Shown here one piece after another: positions 1-8,320 of a DNA stretch of 32,955 nucleotides. The stretch's first letter is position 1; each line of letters opens with the position of its first letter. The notes under the pieces were generated by a model, which did no database searches, was not told where the DNA came from, and saw only the letters and a list, made by a program, of their open reading frames with translations. The stretch covers positions 1 to 32,955 of the forward strand of contig JALTWL010000314.1 of assembly GCA_027047045.1 (NCBI GenBank), written 5' to 3'. The position numbers and the translations under genes are program-made. Source of the stretch: Micavibrio sp. (lineage in GTDB: Bacteria; Pseudomonadota; Alphaproteobacteria; Micavibrionales; CSBR16-224).

Positions 1-780
1 ACTTGTGCGGTGGTTGATGCTGAACATGCGCTTGACCCAGTATATGCAGCTAAACTTGGCTGTGATGTTGAAAATTTGCTTATATCACAACCAGATACAG
101 GGGAACAAGCTCTTGAGATTGCAGATACTCTTGTTCGTTCTGGTGCTTTAGATGTTTTGGTTGTTGACTCTGTTGCTGCTCTTGTTCCAAAGGCTGAACT
201 TGAAGGGGAAATGGGTGATGCTCATGTTGGCCTGCAAGCAAGATTGATGAGTCAGGCTCTGCGTAAAATTACAGGCTCTATTTCAAAATCCAAAACAATT
301 GTTATATTTATTAACCAAATACGTATGAAAATAGGTGTTATGTTTGGCAATCCTGAAACAACCGCGGGGGGGAATGCTCTTAAATTTTACTCATCTGTAA
401 GGCTTGATATTAGACGTGGCAAAGCAATTATGGATAAAGACGATGCGGTTGGCTCTATAACCACAGTAAAAGTTGTGAAGAATAAAGTATCTCCACCTTT
501 CCGCAAAGTTAGTTTTGATATAGTCTTTGGTGAAGGTGTGTCAAAAGAAGGTGAAATATTGGATTTAGGTGTTGAATGTGGCGTTGTTGAAAAGTCAGGC
601 TCTTGGTATTCTTACAAAGGTGAGAAAATAGGACAGGGGCGTGAAAAAGCAAAACAATTCTTAAAAGACAATCTTGATATTTCTGCAACAATAGAAAAAG
701 TAATTAGAGAAAAAAAAGGCTTAGTAGATAGTGCAATGCTTATGAGCAATGATGAGGCTGCTGAATTTAAAGATAAATAA
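1..780 (+). CDS. recA: Recombinase A, 3' part (5' end outside window)
   Basis: RecA is the ATP-dependent strand-exchange protein of homologous recombination and the co-protease that triggers LexA cleavage. The reading frame is open from base 1, so the gene starts upstream of the window; roughly the first 80 residues, including Walker A, are missing. Visible family blocks are [11 protein letters not shown], the Walker B strand [15 protein letters not shown], the L1/L2 DNA-binding stretch with [18 protein letters not shown], and [17 protein letters not shown]. The C-terminal domain follows, ending in an acidic tail ([10 protein letters not shown]) as is usual. The gene converges on the phosphoesterase-like gene with only 21 bases between the stop codons, and I see no clear terminator between them. 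Identification is secure. Confidence 0.97.
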   Translation, partial: TCAVVDAEHALDPVYAAKLGCDVENLLISQPDTGEQALEIADTLVRSGALDVLVVDSVAALVPKAELEGEMGDAHVGLQARLMSQALRKITGSISKSKTIVIFINQIRMKIGVMFGNPETTAGGNALKFYSSVRLDIRRGKAIMDKDDAVGSITTVKVVKNKVSPPFRKVSFDIVFGEGVSKEGEILDLGVECGVVEKSGSWYSYKGEKIGQGREKAKQFLKDNLDISATIEKVIREKKGLVDSAMLMSNDEAAEFKDK

Positions 781-801
781 AAATAAAAATAAATTTTGTA
801 G

Positions 802-1638
802 CTATATTGTTAAAATATCTAAAACTTTACCATTGGCGCTAAGCAGAGATGTTGTGATTGTTGGGGTTTTTGTGTCATTGGTAGTGTTGCCATCTAGGCT
901 CATGGTAACACCATTTATGTGAATGCCGTTGGCATTTGGGTCATATCCGCGAATTATATAATGAAATGGACAATATGGTTTTGTTATTTCATTGAAGTCA
1001 TTACTTTTCCACCAGAAATTATCACCTTGTGCAATTAGTGGCTTGTTTACATCTATACCAGAATGAACAAATAACATGGCCGTTTCATTTTGAGTAAATG
1101 CAGCCCTTTTTATTGCAGAAAAAAACTCTGTATGCCCAGCAAAATTACGTATATTATGCCTTAAATAGCTAGTCCAACGACTAATGCCTATTGTGCCTTC
1201 CCTAATTGCGCGCCTTCCATCTTCAATATTGCTACCGTAACCAATAAGCACTTGTTCTATACCACTAGAAATTATCCATTCAAATACTTCTTTGGGATTA
1301 TAAGCAAATTGTAACTGTAAAAGTTTTTGCCAAATTTCTTCTTGTTGCCCACGTAAAAATACAATATCGTCTGGTTTTACCCCAGAAAAACTAAGTATAG
1401 TTTTTCTAAATTCCAGTATTTGATTTATTGTCATTATGGGGCAGTATTTTTTAATATTTACAAATTTACCGATATAATTTCCGAAATAGACGATTTTATC
1501 GCCTGCTTGAAAATTTTCAATTATTTGTTGATGTATTTGATAAAGCCTAGCAAAATCACCGTATATTGGTGATATTGTCCATATTCTGTGAGCTATGCCT
1601 AATTCTGCAAATCGCAAATCATTAGATAATTTTGTCAT
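802..1638 (-). CDS. Metallophosphoesterase-fold protein with degenerate active site
   Basis: The 278-residue protein has the overall pattern of a calcineurin-like (PPP-type) phosphoesterase but lacks most catalytic ligands. Where active members have GDxHG it has SPIYG (residues 23-27). GDxxDRG is replaced by GNYIGKF (53-59) and GNHE by GQQE (97-100). The later block FVHSGID (190-196) with QGDNFWW (204-210) keeps its histidine, and the substrate-loop region RGYDPN is also kept. From memory, similar proteins with the same changes occur in other Alphaproteobacteria, which suggests a conserved non-catalytic or altered role rather than decay. It is the last gene of the minus-strand run, 95 bases after pyrC. 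Function is unknown; the fold assignment is inferred from motif spacing. Confidence 0.75.
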   Translation of the reverse strand: MTKLSNDLRFAELGIAHRIWTISPIYGDFARLYQIHQQIIENFQAGDKIVYFGNYIGKFVNIKKYCPIMTINQILEFRKTILSFSGVKPDDIVFLRGQQEEIWQKLLQLQFAYNPKEVFEWIISSGIEQVLIGYGSNIEDGRRAIREGTIGISRWTSYLRHNIRNFAGHTEFFSAIKRAAFTQNETAMLFVHSGIDVNKPLIAQGDNFWWKSNDFNEITKPYCPFHYIIRGYDPNANGIHINGVTMSLDGNTTNDTKTPTITTSLLSANGKVLDILTI

Positions 1639-1733
1639 TATTTTTACCAGATAAGGTGATATTTTTAAGGACAGTTAGAATAAACTGACATCTCAGTATA
1701 GCATAAGTGATTCGCATGTGTAAATAATTGTTT

Positions 1734-3050
1734 TTAAGTAGTGAATTTGACTTCTGAGCCTATAGGCTCACCAATTATTTTATCTTCACGCATAACCACA
1801 CACCCACCAATAATGGTCATAATAGGCCAGCCTTGAACATTAAGCCCATGATATGGAGTCCAGCCACATTTACTTTTAATCCAGTCGTTAGTAATTGTAC
1901 GTTTTGCCTGCATATCAACTATGGTAAAATCAGCGTCATAGCCAACTTTGATATAGCCTTTATTTTTTATACCATATAATTTTCTTGGGTTATGTGCAGC
2001 AAGTTCAACTAGTTTTTCTAAAGATAATTTACCTAAATTAACATGGCTTAACATTATTGGTAGTAATGTTTGAACTCCAGGCATGCCACTTGGGCTTTTG
2101 GGATATGGTTGTTTTTTTTCCTCAAGCGTATGAGGTGCATGGTCAGAGCCAATAATTTTAACAGTATTATTTTCAATTCCCTCCCAAAGAGCTTCCATAT
2201 GTTTTTTTTCTCTAATGGGTGGGTTCATCTGGGCAAGAGTGCCCAGCCTATCGTAACAATCAGGCGCAAATAGAGTTAAATGTTGGGGGGTAACCTCAAC
2301 ACTGGCAATATCCCTATATTTGGCAAGCATTTGCATTTCTTTTGCAGTTGTTACATGTAAGACATGTACTTGTCTTCCTGTTCTATAGGCGGCTTTAATC
2401 AATCTTCTTGTTGCCTCAACGGCTGTTTCTTCATCGCGCCATATGGGGTGAGCGTGAACATCTGCCTTTTCTTCTGCAATTGTTTGGCGGTCTTTTAGTC
2501 TTTTTTCATCTTCTGCGTGAACTGCCACCCTTCTTGAGCCATTTTCCAATATTTCAATTAAAGTTTCATCATCTTCGGTTAGTAAATTACCAGTGCTAGA
2601 ACCCATAAATACCTTAACACCAGCACAAGCGGGCAGTTTTTCTAAAAAAGGCAATTCTTTAGCATTTTCTTTAGTGCCACCAATAAAAAATGCAAAATTA
2701 CACCAAGCTCTGCCATTTGCTCTTAATATTTTGTCAAAAAGAGCCTCTTTGCTTGTAGTCAAAGGGTCAGTATTTGGCATTTCAAATATAGATGTAATTC
2801 CTCCAGCAATTGCAGAGAGTGTTCCAGTTTCTAAATCTTCCTTGTGCGTATTTCCTGGTTCTCTAAAATGTACTTGGGTATCAATAATTCCAGGTAAAAT
2901 ATGAAGTCCATAACAGTCAATATTTTCTTTGGCTGCCCCATCTAGGGCGCCTATTTCAACTATTTTACCATCAATGGTGGCAATATCGGCTTCTATTATT
3001 CCATCATCAGCAGTTACAATTTTTGCATTTTTTAAAAGTAAGTCATACAT
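1734..3050 (-). CDS. pyrC: Dihydroorotase-type amidohydrolase
   Basis: Dihydroorotase interconverts N-carbamoyl-aspartate and dihydroorotate in cytosolic pyrimidine synthesis. The 438-residue length and motifs fit the long amidohydrolase form. They include DTQVHFREPG (57-66), GGITSIFEMPNTDP, GVKVFMGSSTGN with candidate bridging lysine K146, VAVHAEDE (H178), HVLHVTT (H232), QMNPPIRE and GSDHAPHT (D303). One ligand position is unusual: the first histidine of the HxH metal motif is glutamine (Q59, then H61). I recall the same DTQVHFREPG form in other alphaproteobacterial dihydroorotases, so the enzyme may still be active, but a related cyclic amidohydrolase or an inactive paralogue cannot be excluded. 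It lies 28 bases downstream of mrcA on the same strand, probably in one transcript. Confidence 0.88.
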   Translation of the reverse strand: MYDLLLKNAKIVTADDGIIEADIATIDGKIVEIGALDGAAKENIDCYGLHILPGIIDTQVHFREPGNTHKEDLETGTLSAIAGGITSIFEMPNTDPLTTSKEALFDKILRANGRAWCNFAFFIGGTKENAKELPFLEKLPACAGVKVFMGSSTGNLLTEDDETLIEILENGSRRVAVHAEDEKRLKDRQTIAEEKADVHAHPIWRDEETAVEATRRLIKAAYRTGRQVHVLHVTTAKEMQMLAKYRDIASVEVTPQHLTLFAPDCYDRLGTLAQMNPPIREKKHMEALWEGIENNTVKIIGSDHAPHTLEEKKQPYPKSPSGMPGVQTLLPIMLSHVNLGKLSLEKLVELAAHNPRKLYGIKNKGYIKVGYDADFTIVDMQAKRTITNDWIKSKCGWTPYHGLNVQGWPIMTIIGGCVVMREDKIIGEPIGSEVKFTT

Positions 3051-3078
3051 ATGTTAAAGCCCTCAAATAGTTTAAAAT

Positions 3079-5532
3079 TTAATATAGTCCGCCAGTTCCT
3101 GTATTTATATTTGTATCAATACTATTATTATCTTTATCAAGTTCAATTGGTACAAGTTTATTTTTATAAAATATCACAGCTGTATCTGTAGGCTCTGTTC
3201 CCTGAGTAAAGGCCTCCCATATAACGTCGCTATCTTCTGGCTTTGCTCTGGTTCCATCAAGCCTGTTTATTTTTACCAATCTTATGCCTTTTGGTATACG
3301 AAAAGGGGTTGCGGGCTTATCTTTTAGGGCTTCTTCTACAAATTCCTTAAATATTGGAACTGCAACGCGTGAGCCTGTTTCTTTTTTACCCATTGGTCTT
3401 GGATTATCAAAACCAACATAAACACCCACTACTAAGTCAGGGGTATAGCCAATAAACCAAGCATCTTTTTCTTCATTGGTAGTGCCTGTTTTACCAGCAA
3501 GGGGGCGATTTAAAGATTTTAATCTTATACCTGTTCCACGTTTTACAACACCTTCCATAATTGATACCATTTGATAGGCATTTTGCGGTGATAATACTTG
3601 CTCTCTTATGTCTGGAATATCAGGTACAGCTTGCCCTTTCCAATCAATTAAAGGACCACATTTACTACAAGGACGAGTATCTGTTTTAAATATAGTTTTA
3701 CCATCTCTGTCTTGTATTCTATCAATAAAGCTTGGATATATTTTTTTGCCACCATTTACAATACTACTGTAGGCAGCAACCATTTTAAGTAGTGTGGTTT
3801 CTCCCGCTCCAAGTGCCATAGATAAGACTTCGGGCATATTTTCAATGACATTTAAGCGTTTTGCAATTTCTGCAATTTCATTCATACCCAATTGATGCGC
3901 AAGCCGAACAGTCATTAGATTTCTTGATTTTTCTATACCTATTCGCAATGGAGTATAGCCATAAAATTTCTTAGAATAGTTACTAGGGCGCCATTTTCCT
4001 AAATTTCCGCCTTGGTCTAAAACAAAAGGTGCGTCAAGTATCAATGTCGCAGGTGTATAACCTTTTTCTAAAGCTTTTAAATATACAAAAGGCTTAAAAG
4101 CAGAACCAGGCTGACGCTGTGCCTGTGTTGCGCGGTTAAATTCACTAATTTCATAACTAAAGCCCCCAACAATGGCAAGCACACGCCCTGTATGAGGGTC
4201 CATAGCAATAAGTCCGCCTTGTACTTCGGGTATTTGGCGATAATGATATATTTTTGTTCCATTTTCTAATTTTTCACCAGAAAATTCTGTAAGTATAACA
4301 TCACCCACCTTTAAAATCTGTGAAACAGCTGTAATTTCTGCTCCCATTTTAAAACTAGATATTCGTTTACGAGCCCATTTTACCTTGTTAAAAGTAATCA
4401 CCGCAGTGTTTCCATCTTTAAAACCAACTTTAGCTAGTTTTTCATTAGAGCTAAGCACAACTGCCAACTGCCAGTCTTCCGCGCCAACTGGAATTGGAAT
4501 TTTGTTTAATTTTTCTTTCCATTTTTTGATATTCTTGATTTTTGCAATATGTTTTCTGTGTTTACCATGTCTTCTATCATAGGCAACTAGTCCATTTCTG
4601 AGCGCTTTTTTTGCAATTGCTTGTAATTTGGGGTCAAGAGATGTTTGAACAGTTAGCCCATCTTCATATAAAGATTTATCACCATATTGCGCAATTATTT
4701 GTCTTCTTACTTCCTCTGCAAAATAAGATGCATTTGTATAAACATTTGTTGTGTTTTTTATGGTTAGTAATTTTGCTGCTTTGGCAGTTTTGTAATCTTC
4801 TTCATTTATATAGCCATTTTCAAACATTCTAAGCAAAACCCAATTTCGCCTAGCAATAGCAGCATCATATTTTCTTACAGGGTGATAATTATTAGGAGCT
4901 TTGGGCAGAGCTGCTAGATAGGCCGCTTCTTCAAGAGTTAATTTATCTAGTGATTTACCAAAATAATTGATAGATGCCGCTGCCACCCCGTAAGTTCCTT
5001 GCCCAAGATAAATTTCATTTAAATATAGCTCTAATATTTGATTTTTTGTAAACGCCTTTTCTAATTTTAAAGCAAGTATTGCTTCTTTTATTTTTCTTTC
5101 ATATGAAACTTCATTACTAAGTAAAAAATTCTTTGCAACTTGTTGGGTAATGGTTGACGCTCCAACTAGTCTTTTTCCTGTTTTTATATTGGCAAGATTC
5201 GTTCTAATTGCTCTTAAAATGCCAAATGGGTCTATGCCTTTATGTGTATAAAAATTTTTATCTTCTGCAGAAATAAAAGCTTCTTTTACATTATTTGGTA
5301 CTTCACCGATGGGGATAAAAATGCGTCTTTGGGTAGAAAATTCCGCCATCAATTTACCATCAGATGTATGAACACGCGTGATAATAGGGGGCTTGTAATT
5401 TCCCAGCTGCTTAAATTCAGGCAAATCTTGACTATAATAGAATAATATCAGAACAAAAATAGCAACTCCAACGATAAGCCCCGTTATTGCCAAAGAAAAA
5501 ATTACTGCTAGTGCTTTAAAAAACCATTTCAT
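3079..5532 (-). CDS. mrcA: Penicillin-binding protein 1A, bifunctional transglycosylase/transpeptidase
   Basis: This class A PBP polymerises and cross-links peptidoglycan at the outer face of the inner membrane. Its 817 residues begin with one membrane anchor (about 10-33). The GT51 transglycosylase follows, with catalytic block SAEDKNFYTHKGID (E90), then GASTITQQVAKN and LNEIYLGQGTYGV. After an inserted OB-like segment comes the transpeptidase with QPGSAFKPF (active serine near residue 475), SRN, and LAGKTGTTNEEKDAWF. Length is typical for the 1A type. It sits 43 bases after mlaF and before pyrC. In many Alphaproteobacteria mrcA follows the AmiC-type amidase next to rne; here that amidase is more than 20 kb away, so the usual neighbourhood is broken. 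Confidence 0.96.
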   Translation of the reverse strand: MKWFFKALAVIFSLAITGLIVGVAIFVLILFYYSQDLPEFKQLGNYKPPIITRVHTSDGKLMAEFSTQRRIFIPIGEVPNNVKEAFISAEDKNFYTHKGIDPFGILRAIRTNLANIKTGKRLVGASTITQQVAKNFLLSNEVSYERKIKEAILALKLEKAFTKNQILELYLNEIYLGQGTYGVAAASINYFGKSLDKLTLEEAAYLAALPKAPNNYHPVRKYDAAIARRNWVLLRMFENGYINEEDYKTAKAAKLLTIKNTTNVYTNASYFAEEVRRQIIAQYGDKSLYEDGLTVQTSLDPKLQAIAKKALRNGLVAYDRRHGKHRKHIAKIKNIKKWKEKLNKIPIPVGAEDWQLAVVLSSNEKLAKVGFKDGNTAVITFNKVKWARKRISSFKMGAEITAVSQILKVGDVILTEFSGEKLENGTKIYHYRQIPEVQGGLIAMDPHTGRVLAIVGGFSYEISEFNRATQAQRQPGSAFKPFVYLKALEKGYTPATLILDAPFVLDQGGNLGKWRPSNYSKKFYGYTPLRIGIEKSRNLMTVRLAHQLGMNEIAEIAKRLNVIENMPEVLSMALGAGETTLLKMVAAYSSIVNGGKKIYPSFIDRIQDRDGKTIFKTDTRPCSKCGPLIDWKGQAVPDIPDIREQVLSPQNAYQMVSIMEGVVKRGTGIRLKSLNRPLAGKTGTTNEEKDAWFIGYTPDLVVGVYVGFDNPRPMGKKETGSRVAVPIFKEFVEEALKDKPATPFRIPKGIRLVKINRLDGTRAKPEDSDVIWEAFTQGTEPTDTAVIFYKNKLVPIELDKDNNSIDTNINTGTGGLY

Positions 5533-5575
5533 TTTTTATCTAACTATATCGTTATTGTTACAGATTACTACAAAA

Positions 5576-6346
5576 TTAAACAGCAACTTCAATGGGTCCT
5601 TCTGCTTTGCCATGAATGAATTGTTCTATATATTCATTGCCTGATTTATCTATATCTTTGGCAGCACCACGCCAGATTATTTTGCCATCATATATCATGG
5701 CGATATTATCGGCAATTTTCCTAGCGCTTGCCATGTCGTGAGTAATTGTTAGCGTGGTTGCCCCCAACTGTTTTGTCGCTTTTACAATTAAATTATTGAT
5801 AACATCTGCCATTATTGGGTCAAGCCCTGTTGTGGGCTCATCAAAAAATATTATTTCTGGATTAGTGGCAATTGCCCTTGCCAAGGATACACGTTTTTGC
5901 ATACCACCAGAAAGTTCAGCTGGAAAAAGTTTTGCTATTTTTTCCTTAAGCCCAACAGAGCGAAGCTTTTCAATGGCGATTTCATATGCTTGCTTTCTAG
6001 GTATATGTTGGTTTTGTATCAATCCAAAAGCAACATTTTCCCAAATGGGCAAACTATCAAATAACGCGCCGCCTTGAAATAACATACCAAATTTTTGTGT
6101 TATTTCTCCACGTTGTTGTATGGAGATATTGGTTACATCTTTACCATCAATAATTATTTTTCCACTATCGGGAATTATAAGTCCTAAGATAGATTTTAAA
6201 AGCACTGATTTACCAGTGCCAGAACCACCAATTATTACCAAAGATTCGCCTTGTTTTATTTCAAGATTAACTCCATTTAAAACATGGTTATCACCAAAGG
6301 ACTTATGTAGATTTTCTAATTTTATTTTTGTTTTTTTATCTGTCAT
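5576..6346 (-). CDS. mlaF: Phospholipid transport ABC ATPase MlaF
   Basis: This is the ATP-binding subunit of the MlaFED-type inner-membrane complex that moves phospholipids between inner and outer membranes. The 256 residues contain Walker A GGSGTGKS (about 39-46), a Q-loop in KFGMLFQGGALFDSLPIWENV, the signature LSGGMQKRVSLARA, Walker B EIIFFDEPTTGLDP and the H-loop ITHD. The FQGGALFDSLPIWENV segment is characteristic of the Mla/Ttg2A subfamily. It follows mlaE by 25 bases, so the two are surely co-expressed. The usual downstream gene mlaD (MCE domain) is missing; mrcA comes next instead. Confidence 0.94.
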   Translation of the reverse strand: MTDKKTKIKLENLHKSFGDNHVLNGVNLEIKQGESLVIIGGSGTGKSVLLKSILGLIIPDSGKIIIDGKDVTNISIQQRGEITQKFGMLFQGGALFDSLPIWENVAFGLIQNQHIPRKQAYEIAIEKLRSVGLKEKIAKLFPAELSGGMQKRVSLARAIATNPEIIFFDEPTTGLDPIMADVINNLIVKATKQLGATTLTITHDMASARKIADNIAMIYDGKIIWRGAAKDIDKSGNEYIEQFIHGKAEGPIEVAV

Positions 6347-6371
6347 TTTAATTTAGAGCCTCAAAAGTTTT

Positions 6372-7154
6372 TTATGAGAAAAATATCTTTGTAATAATAA
6401 AGTTAAAGACCAATATAAGTATAGAGGCAGAAACAACTGCATTTGTTGTGGCAAGCCCAACACCTTGTGCGCCACGTCCAGAATTATAGCCGTGATAACA
6501 GCCCATCAAGGTAACAATAAAGCCAAATACAGATGCTTTAATTAGTCCCGATATAACGTCCATCGCCTCTAGATATTCCCAACTATTTTTCAAGTAATTC
6601 TCTGGGCTAAAGCCAAGAGAGTAAACACCAACTATATAACCACCTAAAATACCGATAACATCGCCTATTAAAACAAGTATAGGAAGCATAGTTATACCCG
6701 CAATCAATCTAGGCGCAATTAAATATTTATAAGGATTTGTAGAAAGAGTGTTAAGCGCGTCAATTTGTTCGGTTACCCGCATAGTGCCAATTTCGGCTGC
6801 AATCGCCGCTCCAACACGACCAGCCACCATAAGCCCAGCTAAAACTGGTGCAAGTTCGCGAGTAATGGATAACACAACAACGGTTGAAACCGCCCCTTCT
6901 GCCGAGAATCTAGAAAATCCAGTATAGCTTTGTAATGCTAAAACCATACCAGTAAAAAGAGTTGTAAGCGCAACAACGGGTAAAGAATAGTAACCTATTT
7001 GCATAAATTGTCTGAATATTATTCGCCAATATATGGGCGGGGTCAAAGAGTGATATAGGCCCTTACCAGTAAAAATAGAAATTTTTCCAATAGAGGCTAA
7101 AAAAGTAATTACACTAGCACCTATTGTATTTATTGAAGATAAAATAATATTCAT
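6372..7154 (-). CDS. mlaE: Phospholipid transport ABC permease MlaE
   Basis: This is the membrane subunit that partners MlaF (MlaE/permease family). The 260-residue protein is rich in hydrophobic helices. It carries the family core from FTGMVLALQSYTGFSRF through VVVLSITRELAPVLAGLMVAGRVGAAIAAEIGTMRVTEQIDAL, the block ELAPVLAGLM followed by GRVGAAIAAEIGTM being diagnostic. The C-terminal block has GCYHGYNSGRGAQGVG. It starts 44 bases after the alr stop and shares the minus-strand run. The ATG at 7154 has an AAGG element about 10 bases upstream. Confidence 0.94.
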   Translation of the reverse strand: MNIILSSINTIGASVITFLASIGKISIFTGKGLYHSLTPPIYWRIIFRQFMQIGYYSLPVVALTTLFTGMVLALQSYTGFSRFSAEGAVSTVVVLSITRELAPVLAGLMVAGRVGAAIAAEIGTMRVTEQIDALNTLSTNPYKYLIAPRLIAGITMLPILVLIGDVIGILGGYIVGVYSLGFSPENYLKNSWEYLEAMDVISGLIKASVFGFIVTLMGCYHGYNSGRGAQGVGLATTNAVVSASILILVFNFIITKIFFS

Positions 7155-7198
7155 TTTTTTTGCCTTAATTGTTACCGTAGCGAATTATTATATATTAT

Positions 7199-8320
7199 TT
7201 ATATTTTTTCAGCATTTTTTATATCACCAATATAATATTTATTAAAGCTTTTACCAATAGAAGTTAATATTTCATATGGAATAGTATCAGAAAATTTTGC
7301 AAATTCATTTATTGTTTGATTTTTGCCTAATATTTCTACACGATCGCCAATTTTTATTTCAAAATTTGCATCGGTAATATCAATTGTAATTAAATCCATT
7401 GATATGCGTCCAATAATTGGAAATTTTTGATTGTTTATAAATACATATCCTCTATTGCTAATATTTCTAAATAGTCCAGATGAATATCCAATTGCAATGG
7501 TTGCTATTTTTGTTTTTCTTTTGCATTTGTAAATAGCACCATAGCCAACAGTTTTTGACTTCTCAGCAAAATGAATAGATATTATTTTAGATTCTAAATA
7601 CATAACTTCGTACATTTTAGGCTGCTTGTTGTGTAGCTCTACTCCATAAAGAGCAGCACCACATCTAACCATATCAAAATGTAGCTTTTCATCGTAAAAA
7701 CAACCCGCCGAATTTGCAAGACTTCTTCTTGTGAGGGGTAGAATTTTGCTTTTTGTTAAAAATATTTTTAACTGTTGTTCGGTCATTATATTTTCCAGCT
7801 CATCAGCGCAAGCAAGATGACTAATTACATATAACCAATTTATACCGTCAAATTCATTTATTTTATTTTGTAAGATATTAAATTCGTCCTTACAGATACC
7901 TAGCCTATTCATACCTGTATCAATATGGAGTATAGCATCATATTTTTGTTCATTTATTTTTGCGTTTCTTTGCCAGACTTCTATTTCCTCTAGACTATTT
8001 AAAACGGGTATTAAGCCCAATTTAGCAAAAATTGAAATAGATTTTTGGTCACGAATACCACATAGTCCATGTAATGTAAAAATTAAACTATCTATTTTAT
8101 TTTTTAATATTTCTTTTAACTCTAGAGCTTCATCAATTGAGGCAGCAAAAAAAATACGCACCCCCTCAGCATAGAGGATATTAACAGCTTTTTCCATACC
8201 AATCCCATAGGCATCAGATTTTACAACTGCTCCAACTGCTGTTTTATCCTTATTAGTAGCATTTAAAATTATTTTATAATTTTCTCTAAGAGCATTTAAA
8301 TCTATAGATAAGCTATTCAT
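7199..8320 (-). CDS. alr: Alanine racemase
   Basis: This PLP enzyme makes D-alanine for peptidoglycan. The N-terminal TIM-barrel carries AVVKSDAYGIG, with PLP lysine K34 counted from the ATG. HIDTGMNRLG, a block with SNSAGCF-like spacing (LANSAGCFYDE) and DMVRCGAALYG follow. The C-terminal domain has VGYGAIYKCKRKTKIATIAIGYSSG, which includes the catalytic tyrosine, and RISMDLITIDIT. I choose the ATG at 8320; an in-frame GTG lies one codon upstream. The start overlaps the 3' end of dnaB by a few bases, indicating translational coupling. The dnaB-alr pair is a common alphaproteobacterial arrangement. At 373 residues the length is normal. Confidence 0.95.
   Translation of the reverse strand: MNSLSIDLNALRENYKIILNATNKDKTAVGAVVKSDAYGIGMEKAVNILYAEGVRIFFAASIDEALELKEILKNKIDSLIFTLHGLCGIRDQKSISIFAKLGLIPVLNSLEEIEVWQRNAKINEQKYDAILHIDTGMNRLGICKDEFNILQNKINEFDGINWLYVISHLACADELENIMTEQQLKIFLTKSKILPLTRRSLANSAGCFYDEKLHFDMVRCGAALYGVELHNKQPKMYEVMYLESKIISIHFAEKSKTVGYGAIYKCKRKTKIATIAIGYSSGLFRNISNRGYVFINNQKFPIIGRISMDLITIDITDANFEIKIGDRVEILGKNQTINEFAKFSDTIPYEILTSIGKSFNKYYIGDIKNAEKI

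Noticed and set aside
2593-2904. 103-residue plus-strand frame opposite pyrC
   Set aside because: It lies wholly antisense to conserved pyrC coding sequence and its translation shows no family character.
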